Shown here piece after piece: positions 1-7,480 of a stretch of DNA of 64,000 nucleotides. Origin of the DNA: DATHTS01 sp965219305. GTDB lineage: Bacteria; Acidobacteriota; Blastocatellia; Pyrinomonadales; Pyrinomonadaceae. The notes beneath the pieces were generated by a model. That model did not search any database. It worked only from the letters and a program-made list of their open reading frames with translations, and was not told where the DNA came from. The position numbers and the translations under genes are program-made. How positions within the stretch are numbered: the stretch's first letter is position 1; every line of letters begins with the position of its first letter. The stretch spans positions 2,232,001-2,296,000 of the forward strand of contig OZ244725.1 in assembly GCA_965219305.1 (NCBI GenBank), in the 5' to 3' direction.

Positions 1-1074
1 AATAACAAATACCGAACAAATGCCGGACTATTATTATTACTATTTGCAGTTTTATTCAGCGGCGCGTGCGGTGTTTTTACTGTAAAAGAAAAACAGGAAC
101 GTGCCAAACTTTTGGCAGTTAAAGATGCTTCACAAGAAGATCTGGTAAATATCGTAAATAATTTTTCCCAACTTTCATCAATTGATGCAAAGATGAACTT
201 CAAGTTCGAGGATAATTCTTACGCCGAAGTCGGAATTGCCGAAAAATATAAAACCGCCGACGGCGAAATCATCGTCCAGCGACCGGACGACATTTTTCTC
301 AGAGTTCAGATTCCAATCGTCAAAAGCGACATCGTTCAAATGGCATCAAACGGCGAAAAATTTTGTGTGGCGATTCTCAATGACGGCGGAAGCGGAAAAT
401 ATAAAAAATTCGTCTGCGGCAATAATAATACTGATTACACCGCTCTGCAAAGTGAAGTTGATAAAATCGGAAACGGCGACGCAAAGGCGTTAAAGCAAAA
501 TGTCAACGCATTTTCAAATCTGCGCCCGCAACATTTTACGGAAGCACTTCTTGTCCGCCCGATTGACAGAGAAAATTACTCGTATCTTCAAAGCACGATT
601 AATCAGGAAGAAGTAGATTTTGCTTTAGTCAAGAAAAAATCTCCCGTCGGTTGGGTTTTGCGCGGTTATTATTTGCTTGATGAATTTAGAAAGAACGACG
701 ACGGAAGTATGTCAATTACCAGACGTTTCTGGTTTGACCGCGTCGGCAAAATTCGTCTGGCGCGTCAGCAGATTTTCGATGCCGGCGGCGAAGTCGAATC
801 GGACATCGTCTACGGCGCGGAAGGAAATCTTTCAAACACGGAAAATTATCAAAATTTGCCGTTAGAAATAGCGGTAACGCGACCGAAGGAAAAGTACAAA
901 ATGGTTTTAACGTATCAAACGCCCGACGCAGTGAAAATCGGTGAAAATTTCGATACGGATATTTTTATTTTGAAAAACCGCTGGGAATTAGAGGAAGTTG
1001 ATTTAAATCAAAAATTAAAGGAACTGACAAATTCATCCGGCGGCAGTTCAACTTTCAACGCGAAACAACAGTAA
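1..1074 (+). CDS. Envelope lipoprotein, LolA-like fold, 5' partial
   Basis: The reading frame is open from base 1, so the start codon lies outside the window. The first visible codons give a Leu-rich hydrophobic stretch ending in FSGAC, a lipobox with the acylated Cys at 67-69; the mature part is about 335 residues. The product is therefore predicted to be an exported lipoprotein. The beta-rich body with no catalytic motif resembles LolA/LppM-like or DUF4292-like lipid-binding lipoproteins, which is inferred from general pattern only. It ends 4 bases before an ABC ATPase of the LolD type, so a role in lipoprotein or lipid handling at the envelope is plausible. A TTG at 112 is an internal codon, not the start. 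Confidence 0.75.
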   Translation, partial: NNKYRTNAGLLLLLFAVLFSGACGVFTVKEKQERAKLLAVKDASQEDLVNIVNNFSQLSSIDAKMNFKFEDNSYAEVGIAEKYKTADGEIIVQRPDDIFLRVQIPIVKSDIVQMASNGEKFCVAILNDGGSGKYKKFVCGNNNTDYTALQSEVDKIGNGDAKALKQNVNAFSNLRPQHFTEALLVRPIDRENYSYLQSTINQEEVDFALVKKKSPVGWVLRGYYLLDEFRKNDDGSMSITRRFWFDRVGKIRLARQQIFDAGGEVESDIVYGAEGNLSNTENYQNLPLEIAVTRPKEKYKMVLTYQTPDAVKIGENFDTDIFILKNRWELEEVDLNQKLKELTNSSGGSSTFNAKQQ

Positions 1075-1078
1075 TTTG

Positions 1079-1750
1079 ATGAAAACTATTTTACGCACCG
1101 AAGATTTAGTTAAAACGTATATGATCGGAAAAATGGAAGTTCCGGCATTGCGCGGTGTGTCTTTGGACATTAAAAAAGGCGAATTCGTCGCCATAATGGG
1201 ACCTTCGGGTTGCGGAAAATCAACGCTTTTGCATCTTCTCGGCGGACTTCTTTCGCCGACGAGCGGGAAAATAATCATCGGCGACGAAGACATTTCAAAA
1301 ATTTCCGATGCGGAAAGAACTGACATTCGCCGCCGCAAGATCGGTTTTGTCTTTCAGCGTTTCAACCTCTTCCCTACTCTGACGGCGGACGGAAATTTAA
1401 AGCTCGCGGAAAAAATTTATTCCGGCAACGGCGGAAATGCCGAACGTCGGCGCGAAGTTTTATCGCTGCTGCAACTGGAAAATAAAATGCAGCACAAACC
1501 GCTCGAAATGTCCGGCGGCGAACAGCAGAGAGTCGCGCTGGCGCGGGCAATTATTAATAATCCGGCGATAATTTTGGCGGACGAGCCGACGGGAAATCTC
1601 GACACGGAAAATTCGGAGATCGTTTTGAATATGTTCAAAAACTTGAACGAAAAATTCGATCAAACTATTATAATGATTACGCACGACCCGGAAGCGGCTT
1701 CGTTTTGTTCGAGAAAAATAAATATCCGCGACGGTTTAATCGTCGAATAA
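1079..1750 (+). CDS. ABC transporter ATP-binding protein, LolD/MacB type
   Basis: This is a 223-residue ATPase of the MacB/LolD/FtsE class, whose members power lipoprotein release or extrusion together with FtsX-type permeases. Walker A GPSGCGKST is at 41-49, the Q-loop Gln at 93, the signature MSGGE at 144-148, Walker B ILADEP at 165-170 and the switch His at 202, so it looks fully active. ATG 1079 is chosen over the TTG at 1076. It follows the lipoprotein by 4 bases and precedes a small membrane protein by 6, indicating one operon. No permease is visible after it; the partner probably lies upstream, outside the window. Confidence 0.9.
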   Translation: MKTILRTEDLVKTYMIGKMEVPALRGVSLDIKKGEFVAIMGPSGCGKSTLLHLLGGLLSPTSGKIIIGDEDISKISDAERTDIRRRKIGFVFQRFNLFPTLTADGNLKLAEKIYSGNGGNAERRREVLSLLQLENKMQHKPLEMSGGEQQRVALARAIINNPAIILADEPTGNLDTENSEIVLNMFKNLNEKFDQTIIMITHDPEAASFCSRKINIRDGLIVE

Positions 1751-1756
1751 GGTTTT

Positions 1757-2062
1757 ATGAATGAGAATACGAAAAAAATTGTTCTCTGGGATTATATGCG
1801 CGGCACTTGGCAATATGATGTTTTCTGCCTTTTGATCGTCGCGTTTATATTTCTCACGCCGAAAATCTGGTTCTCGAACGGAGAAAACCTGGCAACTCAG
1901 CCGTCGCGTCTTGTCGTCAAAGCAGCAGATTTTTCGCCCGACCAAGGCGAAATGAAAAAATTAGTTCAGGAAATTACCGGAGAACAATTTGCAGAAATCG
2001 TCGCTTGGAAAGACCAGACGAACGAACGTGGCGATAAGATTTATATAATTGAATACCGCTAA
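1757..2062 (+). CDS. Small single-span membrane protein, unknown
   Basis: This is a 101-residue protein with one hydrophobic segment (about residues 18-35) after a short N-terminus rich in charged and aromatic residues, followed by a polar C-terminal domain of about 60 residues. I do not recognise the family. It lies 6 bases after the ABC ATPase and is followed by a terminator, so it is the last gene of that operon and may be an accessory subunit of the transporter. It has no Shine-Dalgarno sequence; the ATG is preceded by a T-rich stretch, as for many genes here. Confidence 0.7.
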   Translation: MNENTKKIVLWDYMRGTWQYDVFCLLIVAFIFLTPKIWFSNGENLATQPSRLVVKAADFSPDQGEMKKLVQEITGEQFAEIVAWKDQTNERGDKIYIIEYR

Positions 2063-2081
2063 TTTTTATGTTATTTAATAG

Positions 2082-2126
2082 AAAGTCGAATTTTATTGAT
2101 GTATATCACATTCGGCTTTTATTTTT
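2082..2126 (+). terminator. Rho-independent terminator after the ABC operon
   Basis: A 9-bp stem (AAAGTCGAA pairing with TTCGGCTTT, one G-T) with a 20-nt loop is followed by a T-rich tract. It lies between the small membrane protein and the LolA-like gene. Confidence 0.7.
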
Positions 2127-2147
2127 TACGGAGTTATCAAAAATTTT

Positions 2148-2846
2148 ATGAAAAACTTTTTCAAATTCAGTTTGACCGCCGCCGCATTATTTTTGGTTTT
2201 CGGCGCATTTTCAGTCAGCGAAACGAAGGCGCAGGTTTTAAACCAATTAATGAATAAAATGGATGCTCATTACAAAGCACTCGAAGTTTTAAAATCGAAT
2301 GTAACGATGAGCAAATACAATCCGCAGATCAAACGCTCTGAAGTATCCGAAGGTAATGTTACTTTTATGCCGGAAAAAGGAAAACGTAAAATGTATGTTC
2401 GTCTTGACTGGACAAAACCTACCGAAGAATATTTGACTGTCGTAGATGGTAAATATAATCTCTACAAACGCTCGATCAATCAGGTTTATACGGGAAAAGT
2501 TGGTGAAGCAAAAGATAAAGCGCAAGTCAGCGGACCTTTGACATTTTTGAGTATGTCGAAAAAACAACTCAATGCTAATTACAAAGTGCAGCTTATCTCG
2601 GCATCTGAAAAAGTGAACGGAACGACCGATGCAAGCCATCTTAAATTAACGCCAAAAGCTGCTTCGGAATATAAGCAAGTTGATCTTTGGGTTGATAAAG
2701 ACGGAATGCCGATTCAAGCGACGGTTCTTGAAAAATCGGACGATGCAACGACGATTTTGCTTTACAATATTCAGAAAAACATTGATATTGATTATGATAT
2801 TTTTAAATTGCGAGTACCGAAAAATGCAAAAATAATACCAGCATAA
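2148..2846 (+). CDS. LolA-like outer-membrane lipoprotein carrier
   Basis: The product is a 232-residue exported protein: signal peptide about 1-28 (hydrophobic core, TKA before the cleaved bond), then a LolA/LolB-type beta-sheet domain. In this family a periplasmic half-barrel carries lipoproteins from the inner membrane to the outer-membrane acceptor. The conserved pattern of a basic Arg-rich strand (KGKRKMYVRLDW), then DGKYNLYKRS and a late KxxDLWVDKDGMP strand fits the family well. The nearby LolD-like ATPase supports the assignment, although the gene has its own terminators on both sides. It is slightly longer than E. coli LolA, and paralogues are common in Acidobacteria, so I assign no symbol. 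Confidence 0.8.
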   Translation: MKNFFKFSLTAAALFLVFGAFSVSETKAQVLNQLMNKMDAHYKALEVLKSNVTMSKYNPQIKRSEVSEGNVTFMPEKGKRKMYVRLDWTKPTEEYLTVVDGKYNLYKRSINQVYTGKVGEAKDKAQVSGPLTFLSMSKKQLNANYKVQLISASEKVNGTTDASHLKLTPKAASEYKQVDLWVDKDGMPIQATVLEKSDDATTILLYNIQKNIDIDYDIFKLRVPKNAKIIPA

Positions 2847-2874
2847 AACATTTAATCGCAAAAAATGTTGACAA

Positions 2875-2903
2875 AAAGCTCCGGCAACAGTCGGGGCTTT
2901 TTT
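2875..2903 (+). terminator. Rho-independent terminator after lolA-like gene
   Basis: A 9-bp stem (AAAGCTCCG with CGGGGCTTT) with an 8-nt loop runs into a T tract at 2898-2903. Confidence 0.85.
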
Positions 2904-2978
2904 CGTAAGTTTGAAAAGTATTAAATTAAACCTTATAATCTCAAGTTTGATACTTTTCGACTAAGTATTTCCGAAATT

Positions 2979-4004
2979 ATGCCGAAAGCAAGCAGTTTCA
3001 GCCGTTTTACACGCGGAGTCAAGCACACGATCAAGGCTTTTGCCTCGACGAAACATCCCGTTCTCGTTCACATCGTTCCGATGCGGCGTTGTAATCTCGC
3101 CTGCACTTACTGCAACGAATACGACAAAACATCCGATCCGGTGGCGATTGACGTGATGCTGAAACGCATTGATAAACTAGCGGAATTCGGGACTTCGGTC
3201 GTTACGATCAGCGGCGGCGAACCGATGATGCACCCGGAAATTTACGAAATCATCGCGCGAATCCGCCATCACGGAATGATCGCCGGACTCATCTCGAACG
3301 GTTATTATTTCCAAGTTGATAAGATCAAAAAACTAAACGAAGCCGGACTCGATTATCTGCAGATTTCGATTGATAACGTAACGCCGGACGACGTTTCCAA
3401 AAAGAGTCTGAAAGTTCTCGACGCAAAGCTCGTCAATCTCGCCGAACACGCGAAATTCAAAGTCAATATAAACTCGGTTGTCGGCGGCGGCGTGGCAAAC
3501 CCGGACGAAGCGTTGATTATCGCCAACCGCGCCATCGAACTCGGTTTTTCCTCGACCGTCGGCGTGATTCACGACGAGATGGGTTTGAATAAAGGTTTGA
3601 CCGACCACGAAAAGCGCGTCTATAAAGAGATCAAAGCAAAAGGCACGAGCAGTTATGCGCGTTGGAATTGGTTTCAGGACGAACTCGTCGAAGGCAACGA
3701 ATACGATTGGAAATGCCGCGCCGGAGCGAGATATTTATACATTGACGAAGCCGGAATCGTCAGTTGGTGTTCACAGCAGAGAGGAACGCCCGGAATCCCG
3801 ATTCTCGAATACACACATTCCGATATGCGCCGCGAATACATCACCGAAAAATGGTGCGCCCCGACCTGCACGATCCAATGCGTCCACCAAGTCGGACACC
3901 TCGACGCATGGCGTGATAAACAGATTTCCGTTAATGATTATAATAAGAACAATGGGAACAGTTTGAAGAAAGAAACAGTTGAGCAAGTTCTAAATGCAAA
4001 GTAA
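2979..4004 (+). CDS. Radical SAM enzyme with C-terminal Cys-rich region
   Basis: The product is a 341-residue radical SAM protein. The CxxxCxxC motif for the SAM-bound 4Fe-4S cluster is at Cys38/42/45, with GGEP at 79-82. The C-terminal part has Cys at 246, 264, 293, 297 and 301, consistent with an auxiliary SPASM-like cluster site. The substrate cannot be told; the general layout resembles SPASM-type peptide or cofactor maturases and HpnH-like enzymes. Its last roughly 40 codons (from 3884) occur twice more downstream as fragments (5101-5221 and 5970-6060). The gene's own 3' end is richer in A/T third positions (aat, gat, ata) than its body, while the fragment at 5101 matches the body's codon style, suggesting the present 3' end was acquired. 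Confidence 0.9.
   Translation: MPKASSFSRFTRGVKHTIKAFASTKHPVLVHIVPMRRCNLACTYCNEYDKTSDPVAIDVMLKRIDKLAEFGTSVVTISGGEPMMHPEIYEIIARIRHHGMIAGLISNGYYFQVDKIKKLNEAGLDYLQISIDNVTPDDVSKKSLKVLDAKLVNLAEHAKFKVNINSVVGGGVANPDEALIIANRAIELGFSSTVGVIHDEMGLNKGLTDHEKRVYKEIKAKGTSSYARWNWFQDELVEGNEYDWKCRAGARYLYIDEAGIVSWCSQQRGTPGIPILEYTHSDMRREYITEKWCAPTCTIQCVHQVGHLDAWRDKQISVNDYNKNNGNSLKKETVEQVLNAK
3884..4004 (+). repeat. 3'-end repeat, copy A (functional end of radical SAM gene)
   Basis: This is the first of three copies of the radical SAM 3' end. Copy A and copy B (5101-5221) are identical over 24 nt at their left edge (3884-3907 versus 5101-5124), then diverge mostly at third codon positions while keeping the peptide, for example DAWRDKQIS and LKKETV. 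The sharp left edge looks like a recombination junction. Confidence 0.85.
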
Positions 4005-4269
4005 AAAGTTTGATTTTCAAATTGAATTTACAGTTTGGGAAAATGATTCTCCCTACATCGTTCAACTTGAGCCGTATGCTTTTGAGTTTGAAGCCAAAAC
4101 AAACTCATCTCTTGTGTTTGTTCCAATCGAACCCAAACCTAATTTCACTTGGGTGATAAGATATAGAGAGAACTATGGAGTTCAGTTGTTTCCAGATGAA
4201 GGCTATGAAACTGTTCATGTTTATCGGGATAATGAGTTAATCGGCAATGAGTTTATAGGAGAGTTTTAG
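3994..4269 (+). CDS. Small hypothetical protein overlapping radical SAM stop
   Basis: This is a 91-residue soluble acidic protein of unknown family, rich in aromatic and beta-branched residues with no signal peptide or membrane span. The ATG lies inside the last codons of the radical SAM gene (11-base overlap), so it may be translationally coupled. It is the first cargo gene between 3'-end copies A and B. Its A/T-rich codon choice resembles copy A rather than the radical SAM body, consistent with copy A and this gene arriving together. No function can be assigned. Confidence 0.6.
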   Translation: MQSKKFDFQIEFTVWENDSPYIVQLEPYAFEFEAKTNSSLVFVPIEPKPNFTWVIRYRENYGVQLFPDEGYETVHVYRDNELIGNEFIGEF

Positions 4270-4378
4270 GGAAATTCAAAATTTATTTGATATAAATGGG
4301 ATTAATTAACAAAAGAGATTTAGAAAATTGTTTGCTGTGTTCATCTAATAACTATGAATTCTTTTTCAAAAACAAATT

Positions 4379-4410
4379 TCGAGCATACAGACGTTGCAAT
4401 GTATGCTCGA
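4379..4410 (+). promoter_or_regulatory. Inverted-repeat operator before vapB-like gene
   Basis: A perfect 11-bp inverted repeat (TCGAGCATACA / TGTATGCTCGA, 10-nt spacer) sits 35 bases before the antitoxin start, with a GGAGG ribosome site at 4434-4438. The position fits autoregulation by a toxin-antitoxin complex; that role is inferred. Confidence 0.55.
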
Positions 4411-4445
4411 TTATTTTGTGATATTCTCTTTGTGGAGGTAAAAAA

Positions 4446-4682
4446 ATGAGTCAAACTCTTGAAGCAACTTTTGACGGGCAGGTTTTTCGTCCAGTTCAAA
4501 CTGTCGAATTGCAACCCGACACGCAGGTTGAACTTATCGTAATCGTTAAGGATGTTGCCGAAGAAAAGCCGCAATCGTTTCTTCGCACGGCTCGTTCCTT
4601 GAAACTGAAGGGTCCGAAGGATTTTTCTTCGCGGATTGACGACTATCTTTATGGCGGGGCGGAATTAGATGATGAAGAGTGA
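4446..4682 (+). CDS. DUF104-type antitoxin (VapB-like)
   Basis: The product is a 78-residue protein. Its N-terminal half (ATFDGQVFRPVQTVELQPDT) is the typical DUF104 / AF2212-like antitoxin beta-domain, and the acidic C-terminal tail (from about residue 55) would wrap the toxin. It overlaps the PIN-domain toxin by 14 bases, the classic coupled arrangement of type II toxin-antitoxin pairs. A GGAGG ribosome site and an upstream 11-bp palindrome suggest autorepression. It is part of the cargo between 3'-end copies A and B of the radical SAM gene. Confidence 0.8.
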   Translation: MSQTLEATFDGQVFRPVQTVELQPDTQVELIVIVKDVAEEKPQSFLRTARSLKLKGPKDFSSRIDDYLYGGAELDDEE

Positions 4683-5091
4683 GGTTTTTCTTGATACAGG
4701 TTATGCTATTGCCTTGTCTGTTGAGTCTGATGAATATCACGAAACCGCCGAAAAAATAGCCGAGCAGTTGGAAGCCGAACAAACACGCCTTATAACAACG
4801 CGAGCAATTTTGTTAGAAATCGGAAATGCTCTGTCAAAACAGCGTTATCGCAAATCTGCGATTGAACTCTTGGAAGCAATTGAATCAGACCCGACAGTTG
4901 AAATTGTCCCGCTTTCGGAAGAACTCTATACACAGGCGTTAGAGTTGTTTCGCAAACGACCTGATAAAGAATGGGGCTTAGTTGACTGCGTTTCAATTAT
5001 CGTGATGCAAGAATACGGATTAAAGGAAGCATTAACTACTGATAAACACTTCGAGCAAGCAGGTTTTCAGGCTTTATTGCGTGAGAATTAA
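4669..5091 (+). CDS. vapC: PIN-domain toxin ribonuclease (VapC family)
   Basis: This 140-residue PIN-domain protein is predicted to be the Mg-dependent ribonuclease toxin paired with the upstream DUF104 antitoxin. The acidic active-site residues are all visible: Asp9 (FLDTGY), Glu50 (LLEIGNAL), Asp106 (GLVDCVS) and Asp125 (TTDKHFEQAGF). Length and order are normal for VapC. Two ATG codons occur in tandem at 4669 and 4672. The gene ends 9 bases before copy B of the radical SAM 3' end, so the pair forms the right part of the first inserted segment and may help keep it in the chromosome. Confidence 0.88.
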   Translation: MMKSEVFLDTGYAIALSVESDEYHETAEKIAEQLEAEQTRLITTRAILLEIGNALSKQRYRKSAIELLEAIESDPTVEIVPLSEELYTQALELFRKRPDKEWGLVDCVSIIVMQEYGLKEALTTDKHFEQAGFQALLREN

Positions 5092-5100
5092 TGTCGCAAC

Positions 5101-5221
5101 CCACCAAGTCGGACACCTCGACGCTTGGCGCGACAAACAAATCTCTCTCAGCGATTACAACAACAAAAGCGGCAAAGGTTTGAAAAAGGAAACAGTCGCG
5201 CAGGTTTTGAACGTTGAATAA
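5101..5221 (+). pseudogene. 3'-end repeat, copy B: displaced radical SAM C-terminus
   Basis: The fragment encodes THQVGHLDAWRDKQIS through LKKETVAQVLNVE and a stop, matching residues 303-341 of the radical SAM protein upstream. It has no start codon or ribosome site and would not be translated alone. The codons resemble the genome's usual G/C-richer third positions, so this may be an older host 3' end now separated from its gene. Confidence 0.85.
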
Positions 5222-5289
5222 ACTATGTAACACCACATTTTATTGACTGTTAGGTTAAAAAAGCATATAAATAATTTCGTATCTAAAAA

Positions 5290-5306
5290 AGGCTGAAGTT
5301 CAGCCT
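5290..5306 (+). repeat. 17-bp perfect palindrome
   Basis: AGGCTGAA and TTCAGCCT flank a single central G, between copy B and the zinc-ribbon gene. It resembles short extragenic palindromes; no clear T tract follows. Confidence 0.5.
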
Positions 5307-5367
5307 AAATCAAATTTAGGCACATCATATTTGAATATCAACAGTTCAAATCAGGAAAAAGATACCA

Positions 5368-5925
5368 ATGAACATTGAAGCTTGTCCCCATTGTCAAAAT
5401 GCTTACTCTCAAACAACTGAAACTTGTGATTTTTGTAATCAGCCAAGGCAATCCGACACCGTTTCGGAGTTCGGCACAGTTGAGCCGATTAATCGCTCTA
5501 AACCTGTCAGCATTCTCGTTCACGTTCTTGCTGCCTTTAGCGGAATAGCAGGTGTTTTCATTGGCTTTAATTTGTGGTTTGTGGTTGGTATAATTTTACT
5601 TCCCTTCGGTTTTGATAGAGGTTCTTGGAGCGGTCAGCTGTCTCTCGGCTTGCTTTTTTTTGTAACCTTTTTAGTATTAGGAGCAATATTCGGCTTTGTG
5701 CGTAATAAAGGCGGGTGGAAACTAGGCTTGTCTTTAGGAAGTTTGGTTGTCGCTGTTTGGATATCAGCGTTTCTGTTGGATGTATATTCGTCCGGCTTTA
5801 CTTTAGATCGAGTCGTCGGATTAATCACAAACGCCTTTCCTGGATTGGCAGGCTGCTGCTTGGGCGCATATTTTGGAGCAAGTTATAAACAAAACCAGCA
5901 CACAAAAGGCAAAAACTTCCAATAA
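5368..5925 (+). CDS. Zinc-ribbon membrane protein, unknown
   Basis: The product is a 185-residue protein with an N-terminal zinc ribbon (Cys6, Cys9, Cys20, Cys23), a short linker and about four hydrophobic spans (roughly 52-75, 88-110, 117-135, 148-168). A small cytosolic zinc finger joined to a membrane domain is common among uncharacterised proteins; no function can be assigned. It is the cargo between 3'-end copies B and C. Its third codon positions are relatively A/T-rich compared with core genes here. Confidence 0.65.
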   Translation: MNIEACPHCQNAYSQTTETCDFCNQPRQSDTVSEFGTVEPINRSKPVSILVHVLAAFSGIAGVFIGFNLWFVVGIILLPFGFDRGSWSGQLSLGLLFFVTFLVLGAIFGFVRNKGGWKLGLSLGSLVVAVWISAFLLDVYSSGFTLDRVVGLITNAFPGLAGCCLGAYFGASYKQNQHTKGKNFQ

Positions 5926-5969
5926 GTAATAAGGTTTCGGGTTTTAGCTTCGGTAAGTGCATCTTAACC

Positions 5970-6060
5970 TGATAAACAGATTTGTGCAGATGACTAAGAT
6001 AAGAAAAACGGCAAAGGCTTGAAAAAGGAAACAGTCGCGCAGGTTTTGAAATCGAATTAA
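5970..6060 (+). pseudogene. 3'-end repeat, copy C: degraded radical SAM C-terminus
   Basis: The fragment reads DKQI, an in-frame TAA, then NGKGLKKETVAQVLKSN and a stop. Its left part (TGATAAACAGATTT) is identical to copy A, while the right part (from about 6005) differs from copy B at only one or two positions before the last codons, so it looks mosaic. It marks the right border of the second cargo segment. Confidence 0.8.
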
Positions 6061-6078
6061 TCATGACTTTCGTTTTGC

Positions 6079-6155
6079 GTTCGGAGTTCCAATTTTAGTT
6101 GGCTTTCTCGCCGCGCTTCGCCGGCGACTTGCCAACTAAAGTTGGAACTCCGAAC
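6079..6155 (+). repeat. REP-like cruciform, 25-bp arms
   Basis: Arms 6079-6103 and 6131-6155 pair over 25 bp with one G-T wobble. The 27-nt loop holds a second hairpin (TCGCCG / CGGCGA). No coding content and no T tract follow, so it looks like a REP or MITE-type palindrome rather than a terminator. It ends 11 bases before the ATG of the broken zinc-ribbon gene. Confidence 0.8.
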
Positions 6156-6166
6156 TTTAACTTTAT

Positions 6167-6607
6167 ATGTCCGCCAGCAATCACAATTGGGTTTGTTTCG
6201 ACTGCCGCAGTTCCTTTCGGCAAGCCAAAAACGAAAAGCGCGTTCCGGTTTGCGGCGAATGCGCGGCGGAGCGTTATTGTCTCGGTTACAAGGTCGAAGT
6301 TCCCAAAAAGACGGACGAACGCGGTTGGCGCAAGCTTCGTGAAAACTGCCGCGAATTTGATCTCGCCAAAGCCCAACGGGAAGATATGCCCGTTATCACC
6401 GGATAAAATCCGCCAAACTCCGCATCGCCGAACTCGAAAAACTGGAACCTAACAAGGATAGAGATAAGCTTATCGGATATCTTAAGAAAGATATCGGCGA
6501 ATAACCCGAAGCATTTCAGATACGACGCTCGTAAAAATCGCCTGGCGGGTAAAAAAACGCTTGCTAACATCGAAGAATTGATTTATTATCAATGGCGTTG
6601 GTGTTAA
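6167..6607 (+). pseudogene. Frameshifted zinc-ribbon gene
   Basis: The first 79 codons encode a zinc-ribbon protein (Cys10, Cys13, Cys29, Cys32 region) ending in MPVITG and a stop at 6404. Coding-quality sequence then continues in another frame (6403-6507: KSAKLRIAELEKLEPNKDR..., ending KKDIGE), and again in the first frame (6512-6607: HFRYDARKNRLAGKKTLANI...). Two small indels thus split one gene of about 145 codons. No Shine-Dalgarno is visible, and the cruciform at 6079-6155 sits where the promoter should be. Function unknown. Assembly error is possible, but two separate shifts favour real decay. Confidence 0.65.
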
Positions 6608-6635
6608 TAAATAGTTCGATGCTTTCTTTATTACT

Positions 6636-7121
6636 ATGGACTTTCTAACGAAATGCGAAATTGAATCAACATTTCGCCGTCTTAATGAAATTCTCGCAAG
6701 TGGTATATTTGCACCGCAAAACGGCGGGCATATATTTGTGCAATCGGCTTTCATTGAAACTCTTATTCGCTTGCGGGATTTAATGTTTAAAACTGAACAA
6801 TACAGTTCGCGCATTTCTTTTACCGATGATGTTGTTACCTCTGCAAAAGTGAACGATGTTACCGACTTAATAAAATTTGTGCGTGACGCGCTTTGTCATC
6901 CCGAATCTGAAAATCACTACATAGATGTCGCCAACCAAATCAAAGCAACCTACAATGTTGCTTACGGAAAAGGCGCGTTGCTTTCAATCGGAACAGCTGC
7001 GCAAGCATCTGACTATGACGATGATGTTTGTTTTTTCTTCGGCTTGCAGAAAATTTATTTGCACCGACACATCATCCGAGCATTCGACGAAGCCAAACAA
7101 AAGCTATCGCCGCTCTTGTAG
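6636..7121 (+). CDS. Hypothetical protein with HEPN-like Rx4H motif
   Basis: This 161-residue soluble, mostly helical protein is of unknown family. It carries RDALCH at 83-88, matching the RX4-6H motif with an acidic or polar residue after Arg that marks HEPN-type ribonuclease domains. The preceding helix (DLIKFV) and length fit, but the motif is short and I cannot confirm the fold. It lies in the accessory stretch after the radical SAM repeats, beside a toxin-antitoxin pair. Its end overlaps a convergent small gene by 18 bases. No Shine-Dalgarno sequence precedes the ATG. Confidence 0.65.
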   Translation: MDFLTKCEIESTFRRLNEILASGIFAPQNGGHIFVQSAFIETLIRLRDLMFKTEQYSSRISFTDDVVTSAKVNDVTDLIKFVRDALCHPESENHYIDVANQIKATYNVAYGKGALLSIGTAAQASDYDDDVCFFFGLQKIYLHRHIIRAFDEAKQKLSPLL

Positions 7122-7313
7122 CTTTTTCTCCATAAAAGCGCGAATCAAATCTTCAACCTGCTTTGCTTCGCGCCGGTCGTAATAAGACGGAATAATGCTA
7201 AAAATCTCTTTGACCAATTCGACCAATTCTTTATCAGCATCATCTGTCTTTGCTTTGACACTTTTGTTTTCTAAAAAGTTTTCGTTTTGCATAACACGCA
7301 CCGAACAATTCAT
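7104..7313 (-). CDS. Small charged hypothetical protein
   Basis: This is a 69-residue Lys/Glu/Asp-rich protein with an amphipathic helical C-terminal half (DRREAKQVEDLIRAFMEKK). A second start, Met8, is possible. It converges on and overlaps the HEPN-motif gene. A small charged neighbour could be a partner or antidote of that protein, but the opposite orientation makes this speculative. Low confidence that it is expressed. Confidence 0.4.
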   Translation of the reverse strand: MNCSVRVMQNENFLENKSVKAKTDDADKELVELVKEIFSIIPSYYDRREAKQVEDLIRAFMEKKLQERR

Positions 7314-7480
7314 TGCACCGTAGTCGCGCCAGCTACATTGTATGAAAGTTGTCTGTTAAACCCAAACTTGCGCGAATCGGGCGCGACACGGTGAATTCAG
7401 CCGTTCCACAATGCAAATAGTTTTTATGTTCGGTAAAAATTTCGCCGAAGTCTTGAAAATCCCATATACGCCGTGAGTTT

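Noticed and set aside
3884..6060. Repeated 3' ends as integron attC sites
   Set aside because: The repeats encode the radical SAM C-terminus and lack paired RYYYAAC/GTTRRRY cores; no integrase is seen.
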